A DNA stretch of 64,000 nucleotides from an uncultured bacterium (GTDB taxonomy: Bacteria > Bacteroidota > Rhodothermia > Rhodothermales > Rubricoccaceae): positions 1-64,000 of the forward strand of contig CANLSR010000002.1 of NCBI GenBank assembly GCA_947493945.1, in the 5' to 3' direction. This document shows positions 34,100 to 42,883 of this stretch, piece after piece. Each line of letters begins with the position of its first letter. Position 1 is the first letter of the stretch. The notes beneath the pieces are model-generated. The model did no database searches. It saw only the letters and a program-made list of their open reading frames with translations, and was not told the DNA's origin. The position numbers and the translations under genes were made by a program.

Positions 34100-36558
34100 G
34101 CTTCCTCGACCGACTGGGGTTGGCCCCGAAGGCCGGCCGCTACTCCCGCCGCGCCGGCCTCCGCACCGGCTCCCGCCGCCCCCAGGACGACCGGATGGAC
34201 CGGGCGGACGTGCTCGTGCGCGTCGGGCTGTTCGCCGGGCTGGCGGTGCTGGCGCTGCTGGCGTTCCCCAACGTGGCCGTCTACGACGGCTCCGCCCGCG
34301 TCGGCGACGTGTGGAAGGGCGACGACGTGGTGGCCCCGTTCGACTTCTCGATCCGGCTGCCCGAGGAGCAGGTCGAGGCCCGCCGCGACTCCGTGCTGCG
34401 CTCCGAGGAGCCCATCTTCACCGAGCGGACGGAGGCCCTGGCCCAGACGCTGGCCCGGCTCGACTCCGTCGACGCCCGGCTCGACTCCGCGTTCGTGGCG
34501 TACGCCGCGTGGCAACGCGCCCGCGAGCGCGTCCGCGAGTACGACCCCAGCACCGCCACCGCCAACCCGGCCGCGCTGCTGGCGGCGGCCCGCCGCGACT
34601 CGGCCCAGTTCGTCCGCCAGCGGCAGGCGATCACGCTGGGCCTCAGCGACCGCCAGTGGCGGGTCCTGCTCCGCTCGGCCTACGGCGCCGCCTCGGGCCG
34701 GCAGGGGGCCCTCGACGACCAGCTGTTCGACGAGGCCAGCCGGATCGCCCGCGAGCTGCTCTCGCGCGGCGTGCTCGACGTCGACAAGGACTCGGTCCAA
34801 TCGGACGAGCTGCTGGTGCAGGACCTGGCCTCGCGCTCCGAGGTGACGGTCCGGCGGGCCGACGTGGTGGGGCGCTCGGAGGCCCGGGCGCTGGCCCAAC
34901 GCAGCCTGTTCGCGGCCTTCCCAGGCCGGCGCGACACGGTCTCGATCGGCGTGACGCTGTTCGAGTCCGCGCTCCAGCCGTCGCTGGTCTACAACGCCCA
35001 GGCGACCCAGCGCAAGCGCGAGCAGAAGCTCCAGTCGGTGCTCCCGACGCGGGGCCGCGTGCGCCAGGACCAGGTCGTGATCCGCTCCGGCGACGAGGTG
35101 ACCCAGGAGCGCTACGAGCGGCTCCAGTCGCTCAACCTGGAGCAGCGCGAGCGCGGCGGCGACACGTCGTGGTTCCTGACCGTCCTGGGCCGCTCGATCC
35201 TGGTGTTCGCCGCCATCGCGCTGTTCTTCCTCTACACCTACCTGCTCCGGCCCGTCATCTACGCCGACACGCGCCAGTTTACCCTGGCGTGCCTGGTGCT
35301 GAGCGTCGTGCTGGTGGGGTTCCTGGTGGCCGGGGCCTTCGACGGCTCGGCGCGGTTCTCGGTGCCGGTGGCGCTGGCCTCGATCCTGCTCACCATCGTG
35401 TTCGACAGCCGCGTGGGCAGCTTCGCCACCATGACGCTGGCGGCGCTGGGCGGGCTGGTGTTCGGGTACGACTTCCCGTTCACCTTCGCCACGCTGACCG
35501 TCGGCGTGCTGGCGGTGTTCTCGGTGCGCGACGTCAAAAACCGGAGCCAGATCCTGGCCTCGGCCGGGTTGGTGTTCTTGGGCTACGCGCTGATCCTGAT
35601 CGGCTACGAGCTCCTCCGCGCCGACCCGTTCTCCCAGTCGATGGCGCCCGACCTGATCGCCGTCGCCGTCAACGCGGCGTTGATCCTGCTCGTCGGGCCG
35701 ATCCTGTGGGGCGTCGAGCGCGGGTTCGGCGTCACCACCGACATGACGCTCTTGGAGCTGTCCGACACCAACCGGCCCCTCCTCAAAAAGCTCTCGATGC
35801 AGGCGCCGGGCACGTTCAACCACTCGCTCCAGGTGGCCAACCTGGCCGAGGCCGCCGCCGACGCCGTGGGCGCCAACGCGCTCCGGGCGCGCGTGGGGGC
35901 GCTGTACCACGACATCGGCAAGATGCTCAAGCCCGAGTACTTTATCGAGAACCAGCAGCCGGGCGAGAACCCGCACGAAAAGCTCAAGCCGTCGATGTCG
36001 GCGCTGGTCATCGCGGCCCACGTCAAGGAGGGCGTGCAGCTGGGCAAGGAGCAGAACCTGCCCCAGATGGTCATCGACTTTATCGCGAGCCACCACGGGA
36101 CGGGCCTGATCGAGTTCTTCTACCGCAAGGCCCAGGAGGAGGCCGAGGACCCGTCGTCCGTCGACGAGTCCGACTACCGCTACCCCGGCCCGCGCCCGCG
36201 CACCAACGAGCAGGCCATCGTGATGCTGGCCGACTCCATCGAGGCCGCCAGCCGGAGCCTCGACAAGCCGACGCCCAAGCGCCTGGAGTCGCTCATCGAC
36301 GGCATCGTGGCGGCCCGCGTCGGCGACGGCCAGCTGGACGAGTCGTCGCTGACGTTCCTGGACCTGGCCCGGATCAAGGACGCGTTCCACGGGCTGCTGT
36401 GCGGGATCTACCACTTCCGCGTGCGCTACCCCGACCAGGAGGAGGACACGCCGCCGGCCCCGGCGACGCCCGAGGCGGAGGCCACGGTCACGGAGCCGGG
36501 CGACGACGAGTTCGACGACGAGGTCCCGACGGTCGAGGAGCGCTCGACGCTGGGCTAG
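34096..36558 (+). CDS. PgpH/YqfF-type 7TM-HD phosphohydrolase
   Basis: The 820-residue product has an N-terminal membrane anchor (about 40-58), a large extracytoplasmic domain, seven membrane segments (about 360-545) and a cytoplasmic HD domain. The HD residues are His576 in NHSLQVANLAEAA and His605-Asp606 in LYHDIGKMLKP, with SHHGTGLIEFFY later. Members such as Listeria PgpH degrade the second messenger c-di-AMP; that role is inferred. It ends in an acidic tail. It overlaps the symporter gene by four bases. A long open frame reads through from upstream, but family similarity starts at the ATG at 34096. Confidence 0.9.
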   Translation: MSFLDRLGLAPKAGRYSRRAGLRTGSRRPQDDRMDRADVLVRVGLFAGLAVLALLAFPNVAVYDGSARVGDVWKGDDVVAPFDFSIRLPEEQVEARRDSVLRSEEPIFTERTEALAQTLARLDSVDARLDSAFVAYAAWQRARERVREYDPSTATANPAALLAAARRDSAQFVRQRQAITLGLSDRQWRVLLRSAYGAASGRQGALDDQLFDEASRIARELLSRGVLDVDKDSVQSDELLVQDLASRSEVTVRRADVVGRSEARALAQRSLFAAFPGRRDTVSIGVTLFESALQPSLVYNAQATQRKREQKLQSVLPTRGRVRQDQVVIRSGDEVTQERYERLQSLNLEQRERGGDTSWFLTVLGRSILVFAAIALFFLYTYLLRPVIYADTRQFTLACLVLSVVLVGFLVAGAFDGSARFSVPVALASILLTIVFDSRVGSFATMTLAALGGLVFGYDFPFTFATLTVGVLAVFSVRDVKNRSQILASAGLVFLGYALILIGYELLRADPFSQSMAPDLIAVAVNAALILLVGPILWGVERGFGVTTDMTLLELSDTNRPLLKKLSMQAPGTFNHSLQVANLAEAAADAVGANALRARVGALYHDIGKMLKPEYFIENQQPGENPHEKLKPSMSALVIAAHVKEGVQLGKEQNLPQMVIDFIASHHGTGLIEFFYRKAQEEAEDPSSVDESDYRYPGPRPRTNEQAIVMLADSIEAASRSLDKPTPKRLESLIDGIVAARVGDGQLDESSLTFLDLARIKDAFHGLLCGIYHFRVRYPDQEEDTPPAPATPEAEATVTEPGDDEFDDEVPTVEERSTLG

Positions 36559-36586
36559 GTCACGGAGCGGCCCCGGCGCCCTCCGC

Positions 36587-36618
36587 CTCGCCGGCCGCGG
36601 GCGCCAGTCGCCGGCGAG
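36587..36618. terminator. Hairpin between convergent pgpH-type and gntR genes
   Basis: CTCGCCGGC (36587-36595) pairs with GCCGGCGAG (36610-36618); the stem extends past one bulged base. On the + strand GGGGTTTC follows. Confidence 0.5.
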
Positions 36619-36636
36619 CGGTGGGGTTTCGCTCTG

Positions 36637-37560
36637 TCAGCTCCCCAGGACCTCGCGCAGCCGGGCCAGGGCGGCGGGGGCCAGCGACGGGGCCAGCTCG
36701 GCGTGGGGCGTCGCGGCCTTCTGGAGCAGCGGGCGGACGCGCCGCCGGGCCTGGGGCGTGAACGCGACCAGCGCGGCCTGGCGGAGCACCGCGTCCAGCT
36801 GGCGGCGGTCGCCGTCGACGGGCAGGCCCAGGACGTGCCCGGCGAAGCCGGTGCGGCGGCGGACTTCGTCGGAGAGCGGCGCCACGGCGTCGGCCCAGCG
36901 CGTGACCAGGCCCAGCGACTCGCCCGCGCCCAGGCTCGCGACGCGCTCCAGGGCCTCGTAGGGGTACTCGACGCCCGCCCCGACGCTCTCGGCCTCGGGC
37001 CGGGCCTGACGCGCCGGCCGGAGGTCGGGTAGCGGCACGATCAGGCCGTCGAGCGCGTCCAGCCCGGCCAGGTCCGACAGGAGCGCCGGAGCCACGCGCT
37101 CCTGGAGCGCCGCGCTGGACTGCTCGGCGCCGCTCTCGGCCAGCTCGCGGTAGCCGGCCGCGAACACCAACGCGCGCGCGCGCCCGGGCCGCTCGAAAAA
37201 CTCCAGGCCCTCCTGGACCGCGTAGTCCACCTCGGCGTCGCTCAGGCCCAGCCCGACCAGCTTGTGGAGCGCGTCCTGCACCACGCCGGCGCCGCGCTCG
37301 AGCCGCTCGGCGCGCGACAGCGTCTGGCGCTCGACCACGACGTAGCCGCCGCCGCGGCGGACATCGAGCACGCCCTCCTCGGCCAGCTTCTGGTACCCCT
37401 TGCGGACGGTGTGGAACGAGACGCCCAGCTGCTCGCCCAGCGCCCGCGTCGACGGCAACCGGGCGCCCGGCCGGTACCGGCCCGACGCGATCTCGTAGCG
37501 CATCGCCTCGACCAGCTGGTCGGCGAGGGGCAGCGGGGCGTCGCGGTCGAGGTCGATCAC
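36637..37560 (-). CDS. GntR-family transcriptional regulator
   Basis: The 307-residue product opens with a GntR winged helix (about 8-75: PLADQLVEAMRYEIASGRYRPG, RLPSTRALGEQLGVSFHTVRKGYQKLAEEGVL). The remaining 230 residues do not match FCD, UTRA or aminotransferase effector domains that I can recognise; they look helical with a beta-alpha core. GTG at 37560 begins at the conserved N terminus. It follows ppgK on the same strand with about 140 bases between them, so it could regulate the ppgK/egt cluster. Effector unknown. Confidence 0.82.
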   Translation of the reverse strand: MIDLDRDAPLPLADQLVEAMRYEIASGRYRPGARLPSTRALGEQLGVSFHTVRKGYQKLAEEGVLDVRRGGGYVVVERQTLSRAERLERGAGVVQDALHKLVGLGLSDAEVDYAVQEGLEFFERPGRARALVFAAGYRELAESGAEQSSAALQERVAPALLSDLAGLDALDGLIVPLPDLRPARQARPEAESVGAGVEYPYEALERVASLGAGESLGLVTRWADAVAPLSDEVRRRTGFAGHVLGLPVDGDRRQLDAVLRQAALVAFTPQARRRVRPLLQKAATPHAELAPSLAPAALARLREVLGS

Positions 37561-37700
37561 GGGGGTTCGGGGTTCGGGTCCGTCGGGGCTCCCCACGGTC
37601 GCGGTGGGGCGCCCTGCGTGCTGTCTCCTTCTTCGCCCCGACGAGCGCCCGGCGCCTCGGGCAACCGCCGCCGCGCGGTCGGAGCGGCGGCGCCAGCGGG

Positions 37701-38468
37701 TCAGCCGTCTAGCATTTGGCGGGCCGCGAGCGCCGCGCCGACGATGCCGGCCTCGTTGCCCAGCTTGGCCGGCTTGAGCTTGGCCTTCGTCTGGAGCGCC
37801 GGCCCGAACCGCTCCCAGCGCTCCGGCTTGCTCACGCCGCCGCCGACGATGATGAGGTCGGGCGAGAGCAGGAACTCGTACATCTCCAGCACCGGCTGCA
37901 CGCGCCGCCGGCCCCACCGCTCCCACGACAGGTGCTCCTTGGAGCGGATGGAGTCGGCCGCGACGTGCTCGGCGATCCGGTGGTCGTAGCGGACGTGGCC
38001 GAACTCGGTGTTGGGGACGAGCCGGCCGTCGACGAACAGCGCGCTCCCGATGCCCGTGCCGAAGGTGAGCATCAGCACCGTCCCCTTCTTTTTGCGGCCG
38101 GCGCCGAAGGCGACCTCGGCCATCCCCGCCGCGTCGGCGTCGTTGAGGACGGTGACCGGCACGCCGCAGGTCTTCTTGAACAGCTTGGCCGCGTTCGTGC
38201 CCGTCCACGAGGGGTCGATGTTGGCCGCCGTCTCGACCACGCCCTTGACCACGCGGCCCGGCACGGTGCAACCGATGGGGCCGTCCCAGTCGGTCGCCTT
38301 CATGATCTCGTGGACCGTCTCGGCGACCGCCTTCGGGGTGGCCGGCTGCGGCGTCGGGATGCGGTAGCGGTCGTGGAGCAGCCGGCCCTTCTTGGTGTGG
38401 ACCGGGGCGCCCTTGATGCCGGAGCCGCCGATGTCGATGCCGAGGATCTTGGTGGGGACTTTCGCCAT
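37701..38468 (-). CDS. ppgK: Polyphosphate glucokinase (ROK family)
   Basis: PPGK phosphorylates glucose with inorganic polyphosphate, often also ATP. The 255-residue ROK-fold protein has the phosphate-binding motif [22 protein letters not shown], the catalytic Asp in [12 protein letters not shown], and [14 protein letters not shown]. The [17 protein letters not shown] and [15 protein letters not shown] stretches are typical of PPGK rather than ordinary glucokinases. The polyphosphate kinase gene lies about 7 kb away in this window. It follows egtD by nine bases, suggesting one transcript with the ergothioneine genes. Confidence 0.92.
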   Translation of the reverse strand: MAKVPTKILGIDIGGSGIKGAPVHTKKGRLLHDRYRIPTPQPATPKAVAETVHEIMKATDWDGPIGCTVPGRVVKGVVETAANIDPSWTGTNAAKLFKKTCGVPVTVLNDADAAGMAEVAFGAGRKKKGTVLMLTFGTGIGSALFVDGRLVPNTEFGHVRYDHRIAEHVAADSIRSKEHLSWERWGRRRVQPVLEMYEFLLSPDLIIVGGGVSKPERWERFGPALQTKAKLKPAKLGNEAGIVGAALAARQMLDG

Positions 38469-38477
38469 CTCTCTAAC

Positions 38478-39434
38478 CTACTCCGTGCTCGCCACCTCGT
38501 ACAGCTCGACCGCGAACCAGCCGCGGTCGTCGGTCCAGCGCGCCCGGCGCGAGAGCCCCGCGCCGCTGGCGAGCGCCGCGAGCGAGTCGGCGTCGTACTT
38601 GTGGGAGTTCTCGGTGTGGATCGTCCCGCCCTCCCGGAACGCGAACGCCTGGCCGCAGACGTGGAGCGTCTGGTCGCGCCCGCTCCGGAGGTGCATCTCG
38701 ACCCGGCGCTCGGCGTCGTTGACCACGACGTGGTGGGCCCAGGCATCCAGGTCGGCGTCGCCGCCCAGCTGGCGGTTGATGCGCCGGAGCAGGTTGAGGT
38801 TGAAGGCCGCCGTCACGCCGTCGGGGTCGTCGTAGGCCCGGCGCAGCACGTCGGCGTCCTTCCACTGGTCGGCCCCGATCAGCAGCGCGCCGCCGGGCCC
38901 GGCCACCTGGGCCACGTGCTCCAGGAACCGCTCGGCCTCGTCGCGCTCGAAGTTGCCGATGGTCGAGCCGGGGAAGAACACGACGACCCGCGAGGTGTCG
39001 TCGGGCAGGCCCGGCAGCGTGTACGGCTGGGTGTAGTCGGCCGCGAGCGGCAAGATGGGCAGGCCCGGGTACAGGGGGCGGAGGCGGCCGGCGGTCTCGT
39101 GCAGGAACGCCTCCGAGATGTCGATGGGCACGTAGGCCGCCAGCGTGCGGCGCGCGTGGAGCGCGTCGAGCAGGACGCGCGTCTTGTCGCTCGACCCGGA
39201 CCCGTACTCCACCAGCGCCGCGTCCTGGCCGATGGCGTCGACGATCTCGTCGGCGTGGTGGGTCAGGATGGCGCGCTCGGTGCGCGTGGGGTAGTAGGCG
39301 TCCAACCGGGTGATCTGGTCGAACAGCCGCGAGCCGGCCTCGTCGTAGAAGTACTTGGCCGGCAGCGTCCGCGGACGGCGGGCGAGCCCGCTCAACACGT
39401 CGTCGGCGAAGGTCGTGGCGGTGGTGTCGGTCAC
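38478..39434 (-). CDS. egtD: L-histidine N(alpha)-methyltransferase EgtD
   Basis: EgtD methylates histidine three times to hercynine, the first step of ergothioneine synthesis. The 318-residue product matches the family length and motifs: LPAKYFYDEAGSRLFDQITRLDAYYPTRTE, SAM-binding VEYGSGSSDKTR, VPIDIS, FFPGSTIGNF and the C-terminal THTENSHKY-type region (TIHTENSHKYD). The GTG at 39434 overlaps the egtB stop (GTGA), so the two are translationally coupled. Confidence 0.95.
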   Translation of the reverse strand: MTDTTATTFADDVLSGLARRPRTLPAKYFYDEAGSRLFDQITRLDAYYPTRTERAILTHHADEIVDAIGQDAALVEYGSGSSDKTRVLLDALHARRTLAAYVPIDISEAFLHETAGRLRPLYPGLPILPLAADYTQPYTLPGLPDDTSRVVVFFPGSTIGNFERDEAERFLEHVAQVAGPGGALLIGADQWKDADVLRRAYDDPDGVTAAFNLNLLRRINRQLGGDADLDAWAHHVVVNDAERRVEMHLRSGRDQTLHVCGQAFAFREGGTIHTENSHKYDADSLAALASGAGLSRRARWTDDRGWFAVELYEVASTE

Positions 39435-40747
39435 GAGCGGGCGAGCCGGAGGCCGGTAAACTGCCACGTGGCCTCGGGCGGGAAAAAGTTGCGGTAGGTC
39501 GGGCGGATGTGGCTCCTGGAGGTGGCGACCGAGCCGCCGCGGAGCACGAACTGGTTGGCCATGAACTTGCCGTTGTACTCGCCGAGCGCGCCCGCCAGCG
39601 GGGCGTAGCCGGGGTAGGGCGAGTACTGGCTGTGCGTCCACTGCCACACCTCGCCGAACATCTGGCGGAGCGCGCCGGGCGCCCCGTCGCCGCTAGCGGG
39701 CGGGCCGGCCGGGGCCGGGTGGAAGCGCTCCGAGTCGGCGAAGGAGCCCGGCGCGGGGCCCGTCCCGTCCCAGACGGTCCGGGCCGCGACCTCCCACTCG
39801 GCCTCCGAGGGCAGCCGGGCGCCGGCCCAGCGGGCGTAGGCGTCGGCCTCGAAGTAGCTCAGGTGCGTCACCGGCTCGTGCGGGTCGACGGGGCGCATCC
39901 CGGACAGCGTAAAGTGCCACCACTCGCCGTCGCGCTCCTCCCAGTAGAACGGCTCGGTCCAGCCCTGGGCCTCGCGCTCGGCCCAGCCCAGCGACAGCCA
40001 CAGCGGCGTGTCCTGGTAGCCGCCGTCGGCCATGAACTCCATAAACTCGCCGCACGTCACCAGGCGGTCGGCCAGCTCGAAGGCCTCCACGAAGGCGCGG
40101 TGGCGCGGGCCCTCGTTGTCGAAGTGGAACCGATCGGCGCTGGTCGCGCCGCCCGGCGACACGCCGATCTCGTGGAGCTCGGCCGGGAACGAGCGCCAGC
40201 CCAGCGGGCCGGGGTCCTCGGCCGGCACGTGGGCGCGCTCGGAGAAGACGGGCCGGAGCGGGTTGACCGAGAACACGTGCTTGAGGTCGGTCAGCATCAG
40301 CTCCTGGTGCTGCTGCTCGTGGTTCAGCCCCACCTCGATCACGTCCGCGATCTGGGGCTGGCGGTCGGCGTCGAAGCCGGCCAAGAACTCGGCCATCGCC
40401 GCGTCGACGTGGTGGCGGTAGGCGAACACGTCGGCGACGGTCGGGCGCGAGAGGTAGCCGCGCTGGGCGCGGCAGTGGCGCTCGCCGGCCTGGACGTAGT
40501 AGCTGTTGAACAGGAACGGGTAGCGCTCGTCGTAGAGCTCGTAGCCGTCGGCGTGTGCCGTCAGGACGAAGGTCTCCCAGAACCAGGTCGTGTGGGCCAG
40601 GTGCCACTTGGTGGGGGAGACGTCGGGCGACGACTGGACCACGAAGTCCTCGGTCGCCAGCCCGTCGCACAGCCGCTCGGTAAAGGCGCGGACGTGGGCG
40701 AAGCGGGCGGCCAGGTCCGTCGAGGTCGGGGTCAGGGTCTCGGGCAT
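39431..40747 (-). CDS. egtB: Ergothioneine biosynthesis sulfoxide synthase EgtB
   Basis: EgtB is an iron enzyme that joins hercynine to a thiol with oxygen. The 438-residue product has the DinB-like domain with WHLAHTTWFWE (His52 region) and the His-x3-His pair in NHEQQHQELM (143, 147), the three iron ligands. The C-terminal FGE-sulfatase domain carries LPSEAEWEVAAR, FGEVWQWT and LRGGS. Whether it uses gamma-glutamylcysteine or cysteine cannot be told; no egtA, egtC or egtE is adjacent. The leader is C-rich. Confidence 0.94.
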   Translation of the reverse strand: MPETLTPTSTDLAARFAHVRAFTERLCDGLATEDFVVQSSPDVSPTKWHLAHTTWFWETFVLTAHADGYELYDERYPFLFNSYYVQAGERHCRAQRGYLSRPTVADVFAYRHHVDAAMAEFLAGFDADRQPQIADVIEVGLNHEQQHQELMLTDLKHVFSVNPLRPVFSERAHVPAEDPGPLGWRSFPAELHEIGVSPGGATSADRFHFDNEGPRHRAFVEAFELADRLVTCGEFMEFMADGGYQDTPLWLSLGWAEREAQGWTEPFYWEERDGEWWHFTLSGMRPVDPHEPVTHLSYFEADAYARWAGARLPSEAEWEVAARTVWDGTGPAPGSFADSERFHPAPAGPPASGDGAPGALRQMFGEVWQWTHSQYSPYPGYAPLAGALGEYNGKFMANQFVLRGGSVATSRSHIRPTYRNFFPPEATWQFTGLRLARS

Positions 40748-40805
40748 GGGGCGGGGGGGATGGAGGGTCTACGTCCGGCGACCAGACGCGTTCGCGGCGG
40801 CGGCG

Positions 40806-42038
40806 CTAGGCCGCCCGGGTCACGACCTGGACCTCGGACTCCAGCGTCCGGTGGACCGGGCAGCGGTCGGCGATCTCCAGGAGCCGCTCGCGCGTGGCGG
40901 GCGCCAGCGGGCCGTCGAGCCGCACGACGCGCGTCAGCCGGTCGAGCCGCGCGCCCGGCGTCTGGCACGCGCCGCAGTCGTCGGCGTGGACGCGGTCGTG
41001 CGTCACCGTCACCCCGACGCTCTCCAGCGGGATCGCCTTACGGTCGGCGTACATCCGGACCGTCATGGCGGTGCACGCGCCCAGCGCCATCGCCAGCAGG
41101 TCGTAGGGCGTCGGGCCGGACTCGGTGCCGCCCACCGAGGAGGGCTCGTCGGCGGTTACGGCGAACCCCCGGGCCCGGAGCGCGGTCTGGAAGCCGGACG
41201 CCCCGATCTCGGCCGTCACCACCGGATCGTCGTACGGCGCGTGCTCGGCGTGCCCTGGGGGGGCGTGCCCTGGGGACAGGTAGCGGCCGGCCCAGGCGGC
41301 GAGCACGTCGGCCACGTAGCGGGCGTCGGCCGGGCGGCTCAGCAGGTGGTCGGCGCCGTCGAGCGAGACGAAGCTTTTGGGGTGGCGGGCGGCCTCGAAC
41401 AAGTGGCGCGCCTGCTCGATGCCGACCGTCTGGTCGGTGGGCGAGTGGAGCACGATCAGCGCCCGGCCGAGCGCCGCGACCCGCTGGCGCATCTGGTCGT
41501 GCGAGTCGAGGTCGTCCAGGAACTCGCGGCGGATCGTGAACGGCCGCCCGCCGATGTCGACGGTGGCCCGGCCGGCGTGCTCGATCTCGTCCTCGCTCTC
41601 CGCCAGCAGCCCGCGCACGTGGCCCGGGTCGCAGGGGGCCGCGATGGTCGCGACCGCCCGGACGGACGGGAGCCGGGCCGCGGCCACCAGCGCCGCCGCG
41701 CCGCCCAGCGAGTGGCCGACGACCAGCTGGGGCGCGTCGTGCTCGCGCGCCAGCCAGTCGGCGGCGCAGACCAGGTCGGAGACCGAGGTGGAGAACGACG
41801 TGTCCTCGAACGCGCCCTCGGACGCCCCGAGACCGGTAAAGTCGACCGAGAGCACGCCGATCCCGGTCTCGCTGAGCCGCCGGGCGATCTCGCGGACCGC
41901 CCGGAGGTCTTTGGAGCAGGTAAAGCAGTGCGCGAACAGCGCGGTCGCGTGGGGCCGGCCGCCGTCGGGGAGGTCGAGCCGGGCGGCGAGGTCGTCCCCG
42001 TCCGCGTTGGGGACCGTGACGGACAGGGAGCGGGGCAT
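40806..42038 (-). CDS. Alpha/beta hydrolase fused to OsmC domain
   Basis: The 410-residue fusion has an alpha/beta hydrolase half (about 1-255) with nucleophile elbow VVGHSLGGAAAL, and an OsmC/Ohr-like half (about 270-410) with the two reactive cysteines in ALGACTAMTVRMYADRK and DRCPVHRTLE. OsmC-type proteins reduce organic hydroperoxides by a dithiol mechanism; the hydrolase substrate is unknown. The same fusion is known in several phyla. It lies 58 bases upstream of egtB on the same strand, so thiol and peroxide functions may be coexpressed. Confidence 0.9.
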   Translation of the reverse strand: MPRSLSVTVPNADGDDLAARLDLPDGGRPHATALFAHCFTCSKDLRAVREIARRLSETGIGVLSVDFTGLGASEGAFEDTSFSTSVSDLVCAADWLAREHDAPQLVVGHSLGGAAALVAAARLPSVRAVATIAAPCDPGHVRGLLAESEDEIEHAGRATVDIGGRPFTIRREFLDDLDSHDQMRQRVAALGRALIVLHSPTDQTVGIEQARHLFEAARHPKSFVSLDGADHLLSRPADARYVADVLAAWAGRYLSPGHAPPGHAEHAPYDDPVVTAEIGASGFQTALRARGFAVTADEPSSVGGTESGPTPYDLLAMALGACTAMTVRMYADRKAIPLESVGVTVTHDRVHADDCGACQTPGARLDRLTRVVRLDGPLAPATRERLLEIADRCPVHRTLESEVQVVTRAA

Positions 42039-42127
42039 GGCTGAGGGGGCGGGGGCTCCGGGGCGCGCCGCCGCGTCCCGTTCGGACCCGCGCGGCCCGA
42101 CGGTGGTGCGTCGGGGCCGCGACGTGT

Positions 42128-42268
42128 CTAGATGTCCGTGTCGCCGTCGTCGTCGCGGACGTCGGTGTCGTCGTCGGAGCGGCCCTGAGGCGTCGGCGGC
42201 TTCTCCTGGCCGACCTCGGTCACGGGGTCGTCGGCGGAGGCGTCTTGGGGCGAGGGAACGTCGGGCAT
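42128..42268 (-). CDS. Small acidic hypothetical protein
   Basis: A 46-residue frame (MPDVPSPQDASADD...) rich in Asp, Pro and Thr ends in a run of alternating Asp and Thr. It starts at an ATG on the minus strand and lies 89 bases upstream of the hydrolase-OsmC gene, divergent from the MOSC gene with 55 bases between the start codons. The composition resembles short disordered acidic proteins. No family is recognised; it could be a chance frame in GC-rich DNA. Confidence 0.35.
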   Translation of the reverse strand: MPDVPSPQDASADDPVTEVGQEKPPTPQGRSDDDTDVRDDDGDTDI

Positions 42269-42323
42269 GGGTGGTGGCGTCGGTGGGGTCGTTGAAAGCC
42301 ACCGCCTCGTTCCCCGTTCCGCC

Positions 42324-42824
42324 ATGCCCGGTCGCCTGGTCGCCCTCTTCGTCGCGCCCGCCGCCGGCGCCCCCGCCCGGCGGGTGGACCGGGCCCGGGC
42401 GCTGGCCGGCCGCGGCCTGGACGGCGACCGCTACGCCGACGGGGCCGGCTCGTTTAGCCGGTGGCCCGGGAAGGGCCGCGACGTCACGCTGATCGACGCC
42501 GCCGCGCTGGCGGAGGCCGCGGCCGAGTTCGGCGTGGCCGTGGCCCAGGGCCAGCACCGCCGGAACCTGGTGACCGAGGGCGTGCCGCTGGACGAGCTGC
42601 GCGGCGTACCGTTCGAGATCGGCGGCGCCCGGTTCGAGGGCGTCCGGGTGTGCGCACCGTGCAAATACCTCGTCCGCGTGACGGGCCAGGACCGGATCTT
42701 CGACGCGCTCGTGCGCCGCGGCGGGCTGCGCGCGGCCGTGGTCGCCAGCGGGACGGTCCGGGAGGGCGACGCCGTGACCTGGGACCCCGCCGACGTGGCT
42801 CGCCGGCCCCGGCTCCCCGGCTAG
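42324..42824 (+). CDS. MOSC-domain protein
   Basis: The 166-residue product is a stand-alone MOSC domain: GRGLDGDRYADGAGSFS, VTLIDAAAL, HRRNLVTEGVPL and the conserved Cys motif VCAPCKYL, which could carry sulfur. MOSC proteins are linked to molybdenum-cofactor sulfur transfer and reduction of N-hydroxylated compounds. The ATG at 42324 is preferred over an earlier one because the domain begins there. It precedes dnaG, with a promoter-like box overlapping its stop codon. Confidence 0.85.
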   Translation: MPGRLVALFVAPAAGAPARRVDRARALAGRGLDGDRYADGAGSFSRWPGKGRDVTLIDAAALAEAAAEFGVAVAQGQHRRNLVTEGVPLDELRGVPFEIGGARFEGVRVCAPCKYLVRVTGQDRIFDALVRRGGLRAAVVASGTVREGDAVTWDPADVARRPRLPG

Positions 42825-42829
42825 ATTCC
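42822..42829 (+). promoter_or_regulatory. -7 box TAgaTTcC for dnaG
   Basis: TAGATTCC overlaps the MOSC stop codon (TAG at 42822-42824). The leader to the dnaG ATG is about 55 bases of C-rich CACTCCCGACTCC-like sequence. Confidence 0.4.
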
Positions 42830-42883
42830 GTCCCGCACTCCCGACTCCGGCCCGTACTCCCGCGCCGCCCGTGGCGCGCCCCC

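Noticed and set aside
42267..42323. Earlier ATG for the MOSC gene
   Set aside because: The extra 19 residues are Gly/Val-rich and run over the divergent small ORF start; the MOSC domain begins right after 42324.
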